From a virus, in the IMG/VR virus record IMGVR_UViG_3300006810_000019, positions 1 through 31,984 of that record: a stretch of 31,984 nt of DNA; one strand, 5' to 3'. This document shows, piece after piece, positions 16,391-22,878 of this stretch. The position numbers and the translations under genes were made by a program. Below the pieces are notes generated by a model that was not told the origin of the DNA, did not search any database, and saw nothing but the letters and a program-made list of their open reading frames with translations. Positions within the stretch are counted from its first letter, which is position 1. Every line of letters begins with the position of its first letter.

Positions 16391-17005
16391 TTAGTACCTT
16401 ATATCGCTAATCGGGAACTCTTGGATGTTCTGGGATGGCTTATCTGCGCCGTCAATGTTAATCGCAACGCGCACTAAACCGCCACGCATATTCTCCGACA
16501 GCGAGCCATACGCCTTGGTGTAATAGTAATCAGCCTTGGTAATCTGGTCTGTGATTGGCTCGGCAAACTCAGCCGCCAGCGCAGTCTTTAGCAGGCGCAC
16601 AAAATATGGCGGGAATACGGCAGGCTCTGGCCGGTACTGGTAATCAATCCACACCTCTTCCAGATTTGTGTACAGGCCACCGGCATAAAACTCATAGTCG
16701 CGCACAGTGTTTGAGCCAACAGAGCCTGATGCAAACACAGCCTTGGGGTTGCCAAGCACATCGCCGGGGATCTGATATTTGTATTTCCATTCATTAATGG
16801 GTGTGTCGGCAAGCTGTGCCAGCTTCACCTTTTTTAACGTCCAACTGTATGGGTACTGCATTAGCAGTGTGTCGCGCACATCGTCATACAAACGATCCGC
16901 AACCTGTGCCTCATCGGTGCCAGTAGCAAACGATGAAAGCGGAGCAGCGCCAAGCATGATCAGTGCGTCCGAACATATTGATAGTTTGGTATCACCAGAC
17001 GCCAT
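16391..17005 (-). CDS. Tail tubular protein A (T7 gp11-like adaptor)
   Basis: The 204-aa protein matches the size and motifs of gp11-like adaptor proteins that join portal to nozzle: an N-terminal helix with CSDALIMLGAAPLSSF, then YDDVRDTLLMQYPYSWTLKK (about 39-58), YQIPGDVLGNPK, and a C-terminal helix AEFAEPITDQITKADYYYTKAY. It starts at ATG 17005 behind GGAGTAGCGCA. It lies directly downstream of a terminator-like hairpin (17022-17051), so it is probably expressed from capsid-gene read-through at a reduced level, consistent with lower copy number in the virion. Confidence 0.93.
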   Translation of the reverse strand: MASGDTKLSICSDALIMLGAAPLSSFATGTDEAQVADRLYDDVRDTLLMQYPYSWTLKKVKLAQLADTPINEWKYKYQIPGDVLGNPKAVFASGSVGSNTVRDYEFYAGGLYTNLEEVWIDYQYRPEPAVFPPYFVRLLKTALAAEFAEPITDQITKADYYYTKAYGSLSENMRGGLVRVAINIDGADKPSQNIQEFPISDIRY

Positions 17006-17021
17006 TGCGCTACTCCAAAAT

Positions 17022-17051
17022 GAGAAAAGATGGGGCCGGTTGCCCGGCCCC
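17022..17051 (-). terminator. Attenuator-like terminator after the capsid genes
   Basis: Leftward transcripts carry a perfect 8-bp GC stem, GGGGCCGG/CCGGCCCC (17044-17051 with 17032-17039), closed by a GCAA tetraloop and followed by ATCTTTTCTCATTTT. It sits 7 bp past the stop of the 92-aa decoration-like gene and 17 bp before the tail adaptor gene. The interrupted U-tract suggests partial termination, which would give more capsid mRNA than tail mRNA. Confidence 0.8.
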
Positions 17052-17058
17052 TATCCGA

Positions 17059-17337
17059 TTAGTCGCCGTCTGTGTTAGCCAGAACTGTGCCGTCAGTTAC
17101 GTCAACAACGCCAGAAGCGTTTGTCAGAACGTAGTTTAGAGACACAACTTGCGTGCCGCCTGTTGACGAGCGCACAACGATTACATCACCAACCGCCAGA
17201 GTGTCTGACAGGTCATTAAAGTAACCTTCGGTGTTAACATCTGCAACGGCGTCTGTCGTTGCGTAAGAGTACAAGCTAGGTGCTACACCCTTTTTAGAAG
17301 CGCCAATTACGCCCCATCCATCTGCTGAAAAAGCCAT
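17059..17337 (-). CDS. Probable head decoration protein
   Basis: The 92-aa protein is short, beta-rich and neutral to acidic: WGVIGASKKGVAPSLYSYATTD, then a Gly/Val/Ser-rich C-terminal half with VGDVIVVRSSTGGTQVVSL. Small proteins of this build commonly lie next to the capsid gene in T7-like aquatic podoviruses and are thought to decorate or stabilise the head. It has a strong ribosome-binding site (GAGGAGACTGACAA) and follows the capsid stop by 15 bp, so it should be expressed highly from the capsid promoter. Decoration is an inference from position and fold style. Confidence 0.6.
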   Translation of the reverse strand: MAFSADGWGVIGASKKGVAPSLYSYATTDAVADVNTEGYFNDLSDTLAVGDVIVVRSSTGGTQVVSLNYVLTNASGVVDVTDGTVLANTDGD

Positions 17338-17352
17338 TTGTCAGTCTCCTCT

Positions 17353-18186
17353 CTATTCAGTCGCTGAGATTTTGACAATGCCATCGTCATCAATAGCAAC
17401 CGCACCAGCGGAGAACATTGAAGAAACGAGGAATGACGTTTTCTCAGGAACATAGTTGATTTCTGACTTTTGGTTCATGCCGATGCCCATACCAACTGCA
17501 TCGCGGTGGAACGCAAAGCAGGTGCGAGTTGACGGCAGTGGCAGGCCACCCTCGTCACGATCACCAAGGGTGATGAACTTGAAGCCGAGGAAAGTGTCGA
17601 TCTCACCTGTAGACAGAGCCTTAACAGTAGCAAAATCACTAGATGTTAACTCAGTCTCGTCAAGCAATGCTGACAATCCATTTGCATGAATTACCATACA
17701 ACGGCCCTCTGATGGCACGTTCTTTGTATCCAGAGCCTTTTTAGCTGCAAGCAGCTTGGCAAGGTTCATATTAGTGCCTGCGCCACCAACTGATGTGGCA
17801 ACGGTTGATGGTGAGGAAGCTGCATTGAGCGCATCAATAACTAGCTGATCCATACGACGCCCGATTGCGTTTGACACGACTTGTACCAATTCACGGCGCT
17901 CATCAAAGTTGACTTTTTGCTGTGAGAAGATATCGCTATATTCCGCAGCAATGTAGTCGCTCATTGTGGCTGTGATCTGTGAATAGGTCACGTTAAGTGG
18001 TGTTACGTCAGTTTGCGGTACGCGAACTGTTGCGGTGCCTTTTCCAATTTTAGGAAACTTCACCTGATTGCCTTCAACATTTGTCCGTTCGCGGGTTACG
18101 CCAGCCAGCTTACGAGAAGCCTGATATGCCTGCTTAACCTCGGCATCGAACAACTGTACAAAAGCGTTGGAAATGCCTACTGCCAT
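17353..18186 (-). CDS. Major capsid protein
   Basis: The 277-aa protein lies between scaffold and decoration-like genes and has its own promoter and long leader. The sequence reads like a HK97-fold phage capsid protein: N-terminal FVQLFDAEVKQAYQASRKLAG, then GNQVKFPKIGKGTATVRVPQTDVTPLNVTYSQ (given in part, about 39-70), a spine-helix region QVVSNAIGRRMDQLVIDALNAA (about 102-123), and the C-terminal FHRDAVGMGIGMNQKSEINY patch typical of this group. It has no obvious protease-cleaved delta domain, as in T7-type heads that use a separate scaffold. The ribosome-binding site is AAAGGAATAGGAAA. Confidence 0.9.
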   Translation of the reverse strand: MAVGISNAFVQLFDAEVKQAYQASRKLAGVTRERTNVEGNQVKFPKIGKGTATVRVPQTDVTPLNVTYSQITATMSDYIAAEYSDIFSQQKVNFDERRELVQVVSNAIGRRMDQLVIDALNAASSPSTVATSVGGAGTNMNLAKLLAAKKALDTKNVPSEGRCMVIHANGLSALLDETELTSSDFATVKALSTGEIDTFLGFKFITLGDRDEGGLPLPSTRTCFAFHRDAVGMGIGMNQKSEINYVPEKTSFLVSSMFSAGAVAIDDDGIVKISATE

Positions 18187-18251
18187 TTTCCTATTCCTTT
18201 TGAAAAGTTAAAACACGATTTAGCGCCTAGCAGGTATCCTTTCGGGCTGCG

Positions 18252-18280
18252 GCTTGGGCATATACGCTACGCCCCCAAGC
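18252..18280 (-). promoter_or_regulatory. Hairpin in the capsid mRNA leader
   Basis: The predicted capsid transcript carries about 125 nt before its start codon. Within it GCTTGGG (18274-18280) pairs perfectly with CCCAAGC (18252-18258) around a 15-nt loop, and a CCCC-GCTT-GGGG alternative hairpin competes for the same G-run. Long structured leaders can protect highly expressed capsid mRNA or control its translation. No known riboswitch class is recognised. Confidence 0.5.
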
Positions 18281-18319
18281 GGGGTTGACAGGTCGCAAAG
18301 CGGGTGTCCGTCAAGGGGG

Positions 18320-18348
18320 ATTATATGACAAAAAACGGGGACTGTAAA
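18320..18348 (-). promoter_or_regulatory. Sigma70-type promoter for the capsid gene
   Basis: On the minus strand TTTACA (18343-18348) is separated by exactly 17 bp from TATAAT (18320-18325), one mismatch from the consensus pair. It points toward the capsid gene and would start transcription near 18313. It is superimposed on the terminator that follows the scaffold gene, so the same bases end upstream transcription and start capsid transcription. A host-type promoter fits the absence of a phage RNA polymerase gene. Confidence 0.75.
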
Positions 18349-18357
18349 CAACCCCCG
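18330..18357 (-). terminator. Terminator after the scaffold gene
   Basis: Leftward transcripts form CGGGG (18353-18357) paired with CCCCG (18336-18340) with a 12-nt loop, followed by TTTTTT (complement of 18330-18335). It begins 9 bp past the scaffold stop. The stem is short but GC-only with a clean U-tract. It shares its bases with the capsid promoter. Confidence 0.7.
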
Positions 18358-18365
18358 CCCCAATG

Positions 18366-19169
18366 CTAGATGGCGCTGTATTCTTGTGAGCCATAAGCCT
18401 TTTCAAATGCCTTTTCGACCTTGGCGCGGAACGCCGGATCGGTCTGATACTCAGGCTTGCCAACCATCGACATTAGCTCATCCTTGGACGGCGCACCGTC
18501 TACCGGGCCAATGTCAACCGGGATTGGCTTGTCACCATAGTAGCTGCGAACCTTTTGCAGCGCCTTAATGACTTGTGCTGTCCCGCCCATAATCTTGAAC
18601 TCTTCAAAATCATCCGGCCCCCACACGCCTTTGTTGACTAGGCTCTGCGCCCACGTTGTCATTGACTTAATAGTTGCGTCAGCATTTGGGCCTAGCTTTT
18701 TGTATTCCTCGTCATGCGAGATAGCAGCCTCTTCATTTTGTAGGCCAGCCATTTCGATAAACTTTTCAGCCAGATCATTAAACGCTGACTGGCTGACCCC
18801 ATTGCTTTTGGCCCATTCCCGGTACGTTGAATAAAGCTCATCGTCCTCTGGAATGCCAGCATCTGTGAAGACAGACTGATCATACTCATCTGGTACCTTA
18901 TGCTGACCTTGCGAAAATTTCTTTTGCAACTCAGTGTAAGACTTAACCAAATTTTCAAGATCAGGGCCATCTTCATCGTTCCAAAATTTTTCTGGGAAAT
19001 AATCTGGCCGGGTAAACTCGACCTCGTCATCTTCTGACGCCACAGTAACGCTATCAACCGATGGCTCTGCGTCTGGTTGTAAGTGTGGAATAGACTGCTC
19101 TTCTGTTTGCTGCTGGTTATCGTCACCCTCTGCTGTGGCATCGGCCAGTAGCCCTTCAGTTTCGCTCAT
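18366..19169 (-). CDS. Scaffolding (capsid assembly) protein
   Basis: The 267-aa protein sits directly before the capsid gene. It is strongly acidic at the N-terminus (EGDDNQQQTEEQ, ASEDDEVEF), then helical with PDYFPEKFWNDEDGPDLENLVKSYTELQKKF (given in part, about 55-85), a pattern seen in T7 gp9-like scaffolds. The C-terminus is helical with a basic patch (FRAKVEKAFEKAYG) that could bind the coat, as in other scaffolds. Its ATG overlaps the previous stop by 4 bp (ATGA). The scaffold guides procapsid assembly and leaves before DNA packaging. Confidence 0.85.
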   Translation of the reverse strand: MSETEGLLADATAEGDDNQQQTEEQSIPHLQPDAEPSVDSVTVASEDDEVEFTRPDYFPEKFWNDEDGPDLENLVKSYTELQKKFSQGQHKVPDEYDQSVFTDAGIPEDDELYSTYREWAKSNGVSQSAFNDLAEKFIEMAGLQNEEAAISHDEEYKKLGPNADATIKSMTTWAQSLVNKGVWGPDDFEEFKIMGGTAQVIKALQKVRSYYGDKPIPVDIGPVDGAPSKDELMSMVGKPEYQTDPAFRAKVEKAFEKAYGSQEYSAI

Positions 19170-19435
19170 AGTTCTCTCGCTCTTTTAATGCGTCGCTCAA
19201 TTTCTCGAACCAGACTATTCTGGCCCTCTCTGGCATAGCCGTGACTTGCTTCCTCGCCGGGATACCAAGTCGGCTGCTCTATTGTCATAGAACGCAAATG
19301 GGTGAGCAACTTTTGCCCATCGTCACTGCCAAACACGCGCAGATACAAACGATCTACGTCATCCTTGTCTACCTGTTGTTTTTTGCCGATCTCAGGGTTT
19401 GCGTCCTGTAGACCGTCCCAACCTTCTGGGTTCAT
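19166..19435 (-). CDS. Bbp19-like phage protein
   Basis: The 89-aa protein shows the family core LYLRVFGSDDGQKLLTHLRSMTIEQPTWYPGE (given in part) and REGQNSLVREIERRI near the C-terminus, which I recognise as the Bbp19-type domain from phage BPP-1 relatives. It lies between portal and scaffold, the position seen in that group. Its biochemical role is not known; position suggests head assembly or DNA packaging. The family match is one of the better clues to the phage's relatives. Confidence 0.75.
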   Translation of the reverse strand: MNPEGWDGLQDANPEIGKKQQVDKDDVDRLYLRVFGSDDGQKLLTHLRSMTIEQPTWYPGEEASHGYAREGQNSLVREIERRIKRAREL

Positions 19436-19438
19436 TGT

Positions 19439-21001
19439 CTATATTCCTTCTGGTGGTGCTTCTTGCGGTGCTGCGCCTTGTGCTTGCGCCTGCGCTTGCA
19501 TCTGCATCATCTGCTGCGCCTGCTCCATCATTTGTTGACGCTCCTGCGGTGTTGTTCGCAGATCCGCTGGGATGCCCAGCTTGTCAGAAACATAGTCTGG
19601 GATGCTGCCGGTCTTCACCGCCATCTGGCCTTCCGGGCCAAGCGCCGATGACATCTGCACCCACTGCATAATCTTCTCGATGTCGCCCATATTCTGTGCC
19701 TGCGCAATAGGGCTGATGGGGATAACCTTTACCTCAAGGCCATTGACCTTCAGCGGCATTTCAATCAAGCCGCGATCATCCATCACATACAGGATGCGCG
19801 ATATCATTGGCACCATAGTCTCGGTGATTAGACGACCAAACGCAGACCCAAGGTTCTGGGCCAACTCTTTCATGCGCTCTGCAATCTCTGTTGCAGACCG
19901 GGCCGACATATTGTCTGGCGGCAGTGTGTCATCTAGCAGGATCTTTTTGATGTTCATACGCAGATCATTAATCACAATCTGGCTGACATTGAAATCGCCA
20001 GATCGCGGCATCTGCCGCAAGCTCTCACCCTGCGGCCCACCATTACGCGCAACCGGGATGATTGCACCCGGCGCAATGCGAATGGTCTGCGGGTTCAACA
20101 CACCATCGTCAGCCGCTGTGTAAACGCCAGCAATCGACAGGCTGGCATTCTTTAGCAGCAACTCTAGCGTCTTGTTCAGCGTCTTGATGTCTGGGATGGC
20201 TGTGACCAGCGGCCCCCGGCCATACACCTCACCGGCTACCTTCATATAACGCGCAACAATCCACGGCGATGATTTCATGCGGCGCATCAGTAGACCGGCT
20301 TTGCCCTCGGCCCAGATGACATGATAACAAAAATCGCCCTTTTCGATGTCATACAGTGTGGCCTCAATCAGATCAATCTCTTCAGTAGGCTTCTCATCGA
20401 TCATACGTTGCAGGCGGTCAGGGATCTCTGCGTCAGTCCAGTGCTGCTGGATAGCCTCGCCCTTGAGCCGCATCCGGCGATAAACATTATCGACCTTGCC
20501 GTGTGCGCCCTCTTCAATGCTGACCAGATATTGTGGCACTGCTGTAAACCTAATCGGCGTCATATCATCGCCATCTTGGATTAGCATCACGGCAGTGCCA
20601 ACTGACAGATCCAGCAGAAACTCACCCATAGCCAAATCAAAATTTGATTGGCGCAAAACCGAAAACATTTTTTCAGAATATACATCTAGCGCAGCTTGCG
20701 CCTCAATCCTGCGGTCTTCTGGTATGTCAGCACCCGGCTCTAGGCGGCACCAATTTGCATACGGCGGGAACAGGCCAGACTGGATGCGGTTGGCAAAACG
20801 CTGCGTTGCATTGATCGCGGTGCTGTCGAACACGCGAGCCATTTTGTTTTGCCCCGGAGATCCCCCGCCCTCGTAATAGCCATCGTAAAGATTGCGTTGC
20901 GGCAAACCGAACTCATAACAATCTTCATAAATTTGACGCCAGTTGTCCTTGCGGCGCTGCGCGGCATCGTGCCGCTTTAGGATTTGCTCAACACTATGCA
21001 C
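19439..21001 (-). CDS. Portal (head-tail connector) protein, T7 gp8-like
   Basis: The 520-aa protein has the length and motifs of the podovirus connector: an N-terminal helix with RRKDNWRQIYEDCYEFGLPQ, then KMARVFDSTAINATQRFANRIQSGLFPPY (about 54-82), LDLSVGTAVMLIQ, WIVARYMKVAGEVYGRGPL, and LDDTLPPDNMSARSATEIAERM near 360. The dodecameric ring is the DNA entrance and exit and docks terminase and tail adaptor. The C-terminus is Gln/Met/Ala-rich low-complexity (MMEQAQQMMQMQAQAQAQG), as often in this family. The start is GTG 21001, overlapping the previous gene by 8 bp. Confidence 0.95.
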   Translation of the reverse strand: MHSVEQILKRHDAAQRRKDNWRQIYEDCYEFGLPQRNLYDGYYEGGGSPGQNKMARVFDSTAINATQRFANRIQSGLFPPYANWCRLEPGADIPEDRRIEAQAALDVYSEKMFSVLRQSNFDLAMGEFLLDLSVGTAVMLIQDGDDMTPIRFTAVPQYLVSIEEGAHGKVDNVYRRMRLKGEAIQQHWTDAEIPDRLQRMIDEKPTEEIDLIEATLYDIEKGDFCYHVIWAEGKAGLLMRRMKSSPWIVARYMKVAGEVYGRGPLVTAIPDIKTLNKTLELLLKNASLSIAGVYTAADDGVLNPQTIRIAPGAIIPVARNGGPQGESLRQMPRSGDFNVSQIVINDLRMNIKKILLDDTLPPDNMSARSATEIAERMKELAQNLGSAFGRLITETMVPMISRILYVMDDRGLIEMPLKVNGLEVKVIPISPIAQAQNMGDIEKIMQWVQMSSALGPEGQMAVKTGSIPDYVSDKLGIPADLRTTPQERQQMMEQAQQMMQMQAQAQAQGAAPQEAPPEGI

Positions 21002-21293
21002 TAGCTTTGTTCCTTTTGCTTATGGCTGCTGCCTTCTTTTTGGCGTCTTCCTTGGAGCTTGCGCCCCAAGCGCGAAGCGACAAGAGCAAGCGCGTTGGCT
21101 CACCATTCTTTTTTTCTGGCCCCGGCATATTACCCATACGCGCCAAGAAAGAGGCGCGGCGCGGATTGTCGCCAGCCTTTACTGGTGCTTTTAGGTTCAT
21201 CCCCTCGGCCTTGGCAGACGCTCGGCCTTTGGCGTTTAGACCGCCCTTCGGGTTTTTGCCCTCAGATCTTTGCCAAGCCGGTGACCTAGCCAC
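20994..21293 (-). CDS. DUF6321-like small basic protein
   Basis: The 99-aa protein begins at GTG 21293 and has the family pattern MARSPAWQRSEGKNPKGGLN, then GDNPRRASFLARMGNMPGP, EKKNGEPTRLLLSLRAWG, and a Lys-rich tail, recognisable as the DUF6321-type proteins of many phages. It is very basic and lacks membrane segments or cysteines, so it is probably a nucleic-acid-associated or head protein. It overlaps the previous gene by 8 bp (GTGGCTAG) and precedes the portal. Function is unknown. Confidence 0.75.
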   Translation of the reverse strand: MARSPAWQRSEGKNPKGGLNAKGRASAKAEGMNLKAPVKAGDNPRRASFLARMGNMPGPEKKNGEPTRLLLSLRAWGASSKEDAKKKAAAISKRNKASA

Positions 21294-21447
21294 GCGCCGC
21301 CCTCATATTATCAATTAGATTGGGGTATGGACGACCAGCTTTAGCAGCCGCACGCATAGCCGCACGCTTTTTAGCTGGCGACAATCCCTTTGGCTTGCCC
21401 AAACCCTTGGGACGCTTTTTGTCCCAGACCTGTTTAGGCTTTTCCAT
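21286..21447 (-). CDS. 53-aa very basic protein
   Basis: This frame is below 60 codons but is well supported: it starts with ATG 21447 inside the end of the previous gene (14-bp overlap) and its TAG overlaps the GTG of the DUF6321-like gene. The product is packed with Lys, Arg and Pro: MEKPKQVWDKKRPKGLGKPK, then SPAKKRAAMRAAAKAGRPYP and NLIDNMRAARG. It is likely to bind DNA or a negatively charged virion surface. I do not recognise a named family. It forms a run of three consecutive small basic proteins before the portal. Confidence 0.7.
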   Translation of the reverse strand: MEKPKQVWDKKRPKGLGKPKGLSPAKKRAAMRAAAKAGRPYPNLIDNMRAARG

Positions 21448-21601
21448 AACTGCTACCCTTCTTTTTCATCATCTTGGTTTTCATGCTGACGTTGGTGACA
21501 CTGCCACCAGTTTGCCGGGCATACTCTTTTGCCGCCTTCATGCCAGCCTTGCTGTATGCAAAGTGACGAGATTTACCATCTTTGGAAACTACCTTTGGCA
21601 T
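21434..21601 (-). CDS. 55-aa basic protein (MPKV family style)
   Basis: ATG 21601 overlaps the previous stop (TAATG) and the frame ends at TAA 21434-21436. The protein, MPKVVSKDGKSRHFAYSKAG then MKAAKEYARQTGG and a Lys-rich end (KTKMMKKKG), matches the style of small phage proteins with an 'HFAY-x(3)-G-x-x-A-A-K-x-Y' core found near head genes. It is basic and probably helical in the middle. Function is unknown. Overlap on both sides indicates translational coupling with its neighbours. Confidence 0.7.
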   Translation of the reverse strand: MPKVVSKDGKSRHFAYSKAGMKAAKEYARQTGGSVTNVSMKTKMMKKKGSSYGKA

Positions 21602-22197
21602 TATGATGCTCCTAATGTGTCAGCGGTGAACCTATCGCCACTCAATAGCGAGCGCGATCCTAAACGCCGCAAACCAGCCAAACGGCGGCGGCGGTTTTCT
21701 TCTTCCATTTTTTTAACAAACTCTGTTCGCTTAACTGTGGCAGGCCCACCAGCATCAGGCCCACCAGCATCAGGCCCACCAGCATCAGGCCCACCAGCAT
21801 CTGCGCTTGTTGGGCCTTTCATCAGTAAGCGGGGGTCGGCCTCTTCGGCACCCGCGCCACGCACTTCCGGCACTGTCAGGTTACGGCCAAAGTATTTACC
21901 GGCTGGCGTGCGAACACCCATCATCATGCCTCTTTCGTAGACAGGTGTGCCGCCAGCTTCTAATTCTTTAATTACCTTGGCACGCGTTGCAGTGCCAATG
22001 CCTGACAGTATTGCCGCAAAAGGACTCGGAACCCCGCTTAGACTTTCATCAGATTGGGTCTGACGCGCCTGCACTTGCTTAATTGCTTGGCTGCGGCTGA
22101 TCTGGCTGTTGTATGTTGGCGACTTGCCAGCGGCAGCAGCCATTGCTGTGTAACGTGATGCGGCTGCGGATTGGCCTCTTGTTCTAGGTGGTGCCAT
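21601..22197 (-). CDS. 198-aa hypothetical protein with DAGGP repeats
   Basis: The protein has a basic, Ala/Ser-rich N-terminus (MAPPRTRGQSAAASRYTAM), a middle domain with ERGMMMGVRTPAGKYFGRNL (about 89-108), then four exact DAGGP repeats (21741-21800), and a basic C-terminal helix (EEENRRRRLAGLRRLGSRSLL). The ending resembles that of the neighbouring 71-aa protein (RARMIGGRRMLLS), which suggests a shared short motif. No known family. Position between gp13-like and portal-side genes suggests a minor virion or assembly protein. Confidence 0.65.
   Translation of the reverse strand: MAPPRTRGQSAAASRYTAMAAAAGKSPTYNSQISRSQAIKQVQARQTQSDESLSGVPSPFAAILSGIGTATRAKVIKELEAGGTPVYERGMMMGVRTPAGKYFGRNLTVPEVRGAGAEEADPRLLMKGPTSADAGGPDAGGPDAGGPDAGGPATVKRTEFVKKMEEENRRRRLAGLRRLGSRSLLSGDRFTADTLGAS
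21741..21800. repeat. Four exact 15-bp tandem repeats
   Basis: CAGGCCCACCAGCAT occurs four times with no mismatch, encoding four DAGGP units on the minus strand within the 198-aa protein. The repeat is in phase with codons, so copy-number changes would lengthen or shorten a proline/glycine linker without breaking the frame. Exact identity at the DNA level points to recent slippage. Confidence 0.98.
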
Positions 22198-22201
22198 CTC
22201 T

Positions 22202-22417
22202 CTATCCTAATGTTTCTTGGATGCCTGTTTCGGCGTTTTCACGTTCTGGCGACAGCAACATACGCCGACCACCAATCATCCGGGCGCGGCGGCGTGCCGC
22301 AATTTGCGCCATCTTGCTGCGCTCTTGCTCAGTCAAACGCGCCTCTTGACGCTCTTGCGCCTCTGTGATTTCGGGGTCTGGCGGCGGCGGTGCCGGGGAT
22401 CTCATTAAAGCGCCCAT
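22202..22417 (-). CDS. 71-aa proline-rich/basic hypothetical protein
   Basis: The ATG at 22417 overlaps the stop of the gp13-like gene (TGATG) and is preceded by GAGGT. The protein starts MGALMRSPAPPPPDPEITEA, has a charged helix (QERQEARLTEQERSKMAQIAARRRARM) and ends GGRRMLLSPERENAETGIQE. Similar short proteins with a PPPP start and a GGRR-LLS motif are common beside gp13-like genes in aquatic podoviruses. Function is unknown; a minor head or connector protein is plausible. Confidence 0.7.
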   Translation of the reverse strand: MGALMRSPAPPPPDPEITEAQERQEARLTEQERSKMAQIAARRRARMIGGRRMLLSPERENAETGIQETLG

Positions 22418-22878
22418 CAAAAATACCTCGCAAACATTACATAGTCGGCGCTGTCAGCACCGTAATTGTGCAGAACGCCCTCGCGGTTGAATTTTAACGC
22501 ATCTGCCCACCTTAACGCAAGGTCATGTTTTGCGTTTACAGTGATCTGCAACCGCTTCAGATTGGCATCGGATGCAACGTGGTTGATGTATCGTTGTGCG
22601 GATCTTGTAAGCGCAACCGGATGTGACGCAATCTGGTTGTCTGTCAGCATCCACATCTCAGCAACGCTGGGCCACATCAACACATAACCAAAAGAACATA
22701 GGATCTTGCCACCCACAACCGCGCTGCGTGCGTTGCCGGTTTCCTGATATTGGCGCAGCATTTCCCGAAAGTTAGGAACCGCATCAAAATAGTTAGCGTC
22801 AAACGGCCTAAGATCCATCGCGTAGGCGTGGCCCCAATGAAACGGCACAATCTGAACGCCGGGGTGGTTAACAAACAT
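22417..22878 (-). CDS. T7 gp13-like protein (DUF2833, GNAT-like fold)
   Basis: The 153-aa protein resembles the gp13/DUF2833 group: ARSAVVGGKILCSFGYVLMWPSVAEMWMLTD (about 51-81, given in part), then an RYINHVASDANLKRLQITVNA strand-helix and ALKFNREGVLHNYGADSADYVMFAR at the end. The 'G..REGVLHNYG...DY.MFAR' ending matches the GNAT C-terminal pattern. In T7 gp13 is needed for proper virion assembly. Its ATG shares one base with the terminase stop. Whether it has acetyltransferase activity is unknown. Confidence 0.78.
   Translation of the reverse strand: MFVNHPGVQIVPFHWGHAYAMDLRPFDANYFDAVPNFREMLRQYQETGNARSAVVGGKILCSFGYVLMWPSVAEMWMLTDNQIASHPVALTRSAQRYINHVASDANLKRLQITVNAKHDLALRWADALKFNREGVLHNYGADSADYVMFARYF

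Noticed and set aside
21741-21800. CRISPR-like repeats
   Set aside because: The repeats are contiguous without spacers, in codon phase and inside a coding gene.
21320-21940. 206-aa open frame on the plus strand
   Set aside because: It is antisense to three overlapping minus-strand genes and translates the DAGGP repeat as a SGPPA repeat. It has no ribosome-binding site, and gene order argues against it.
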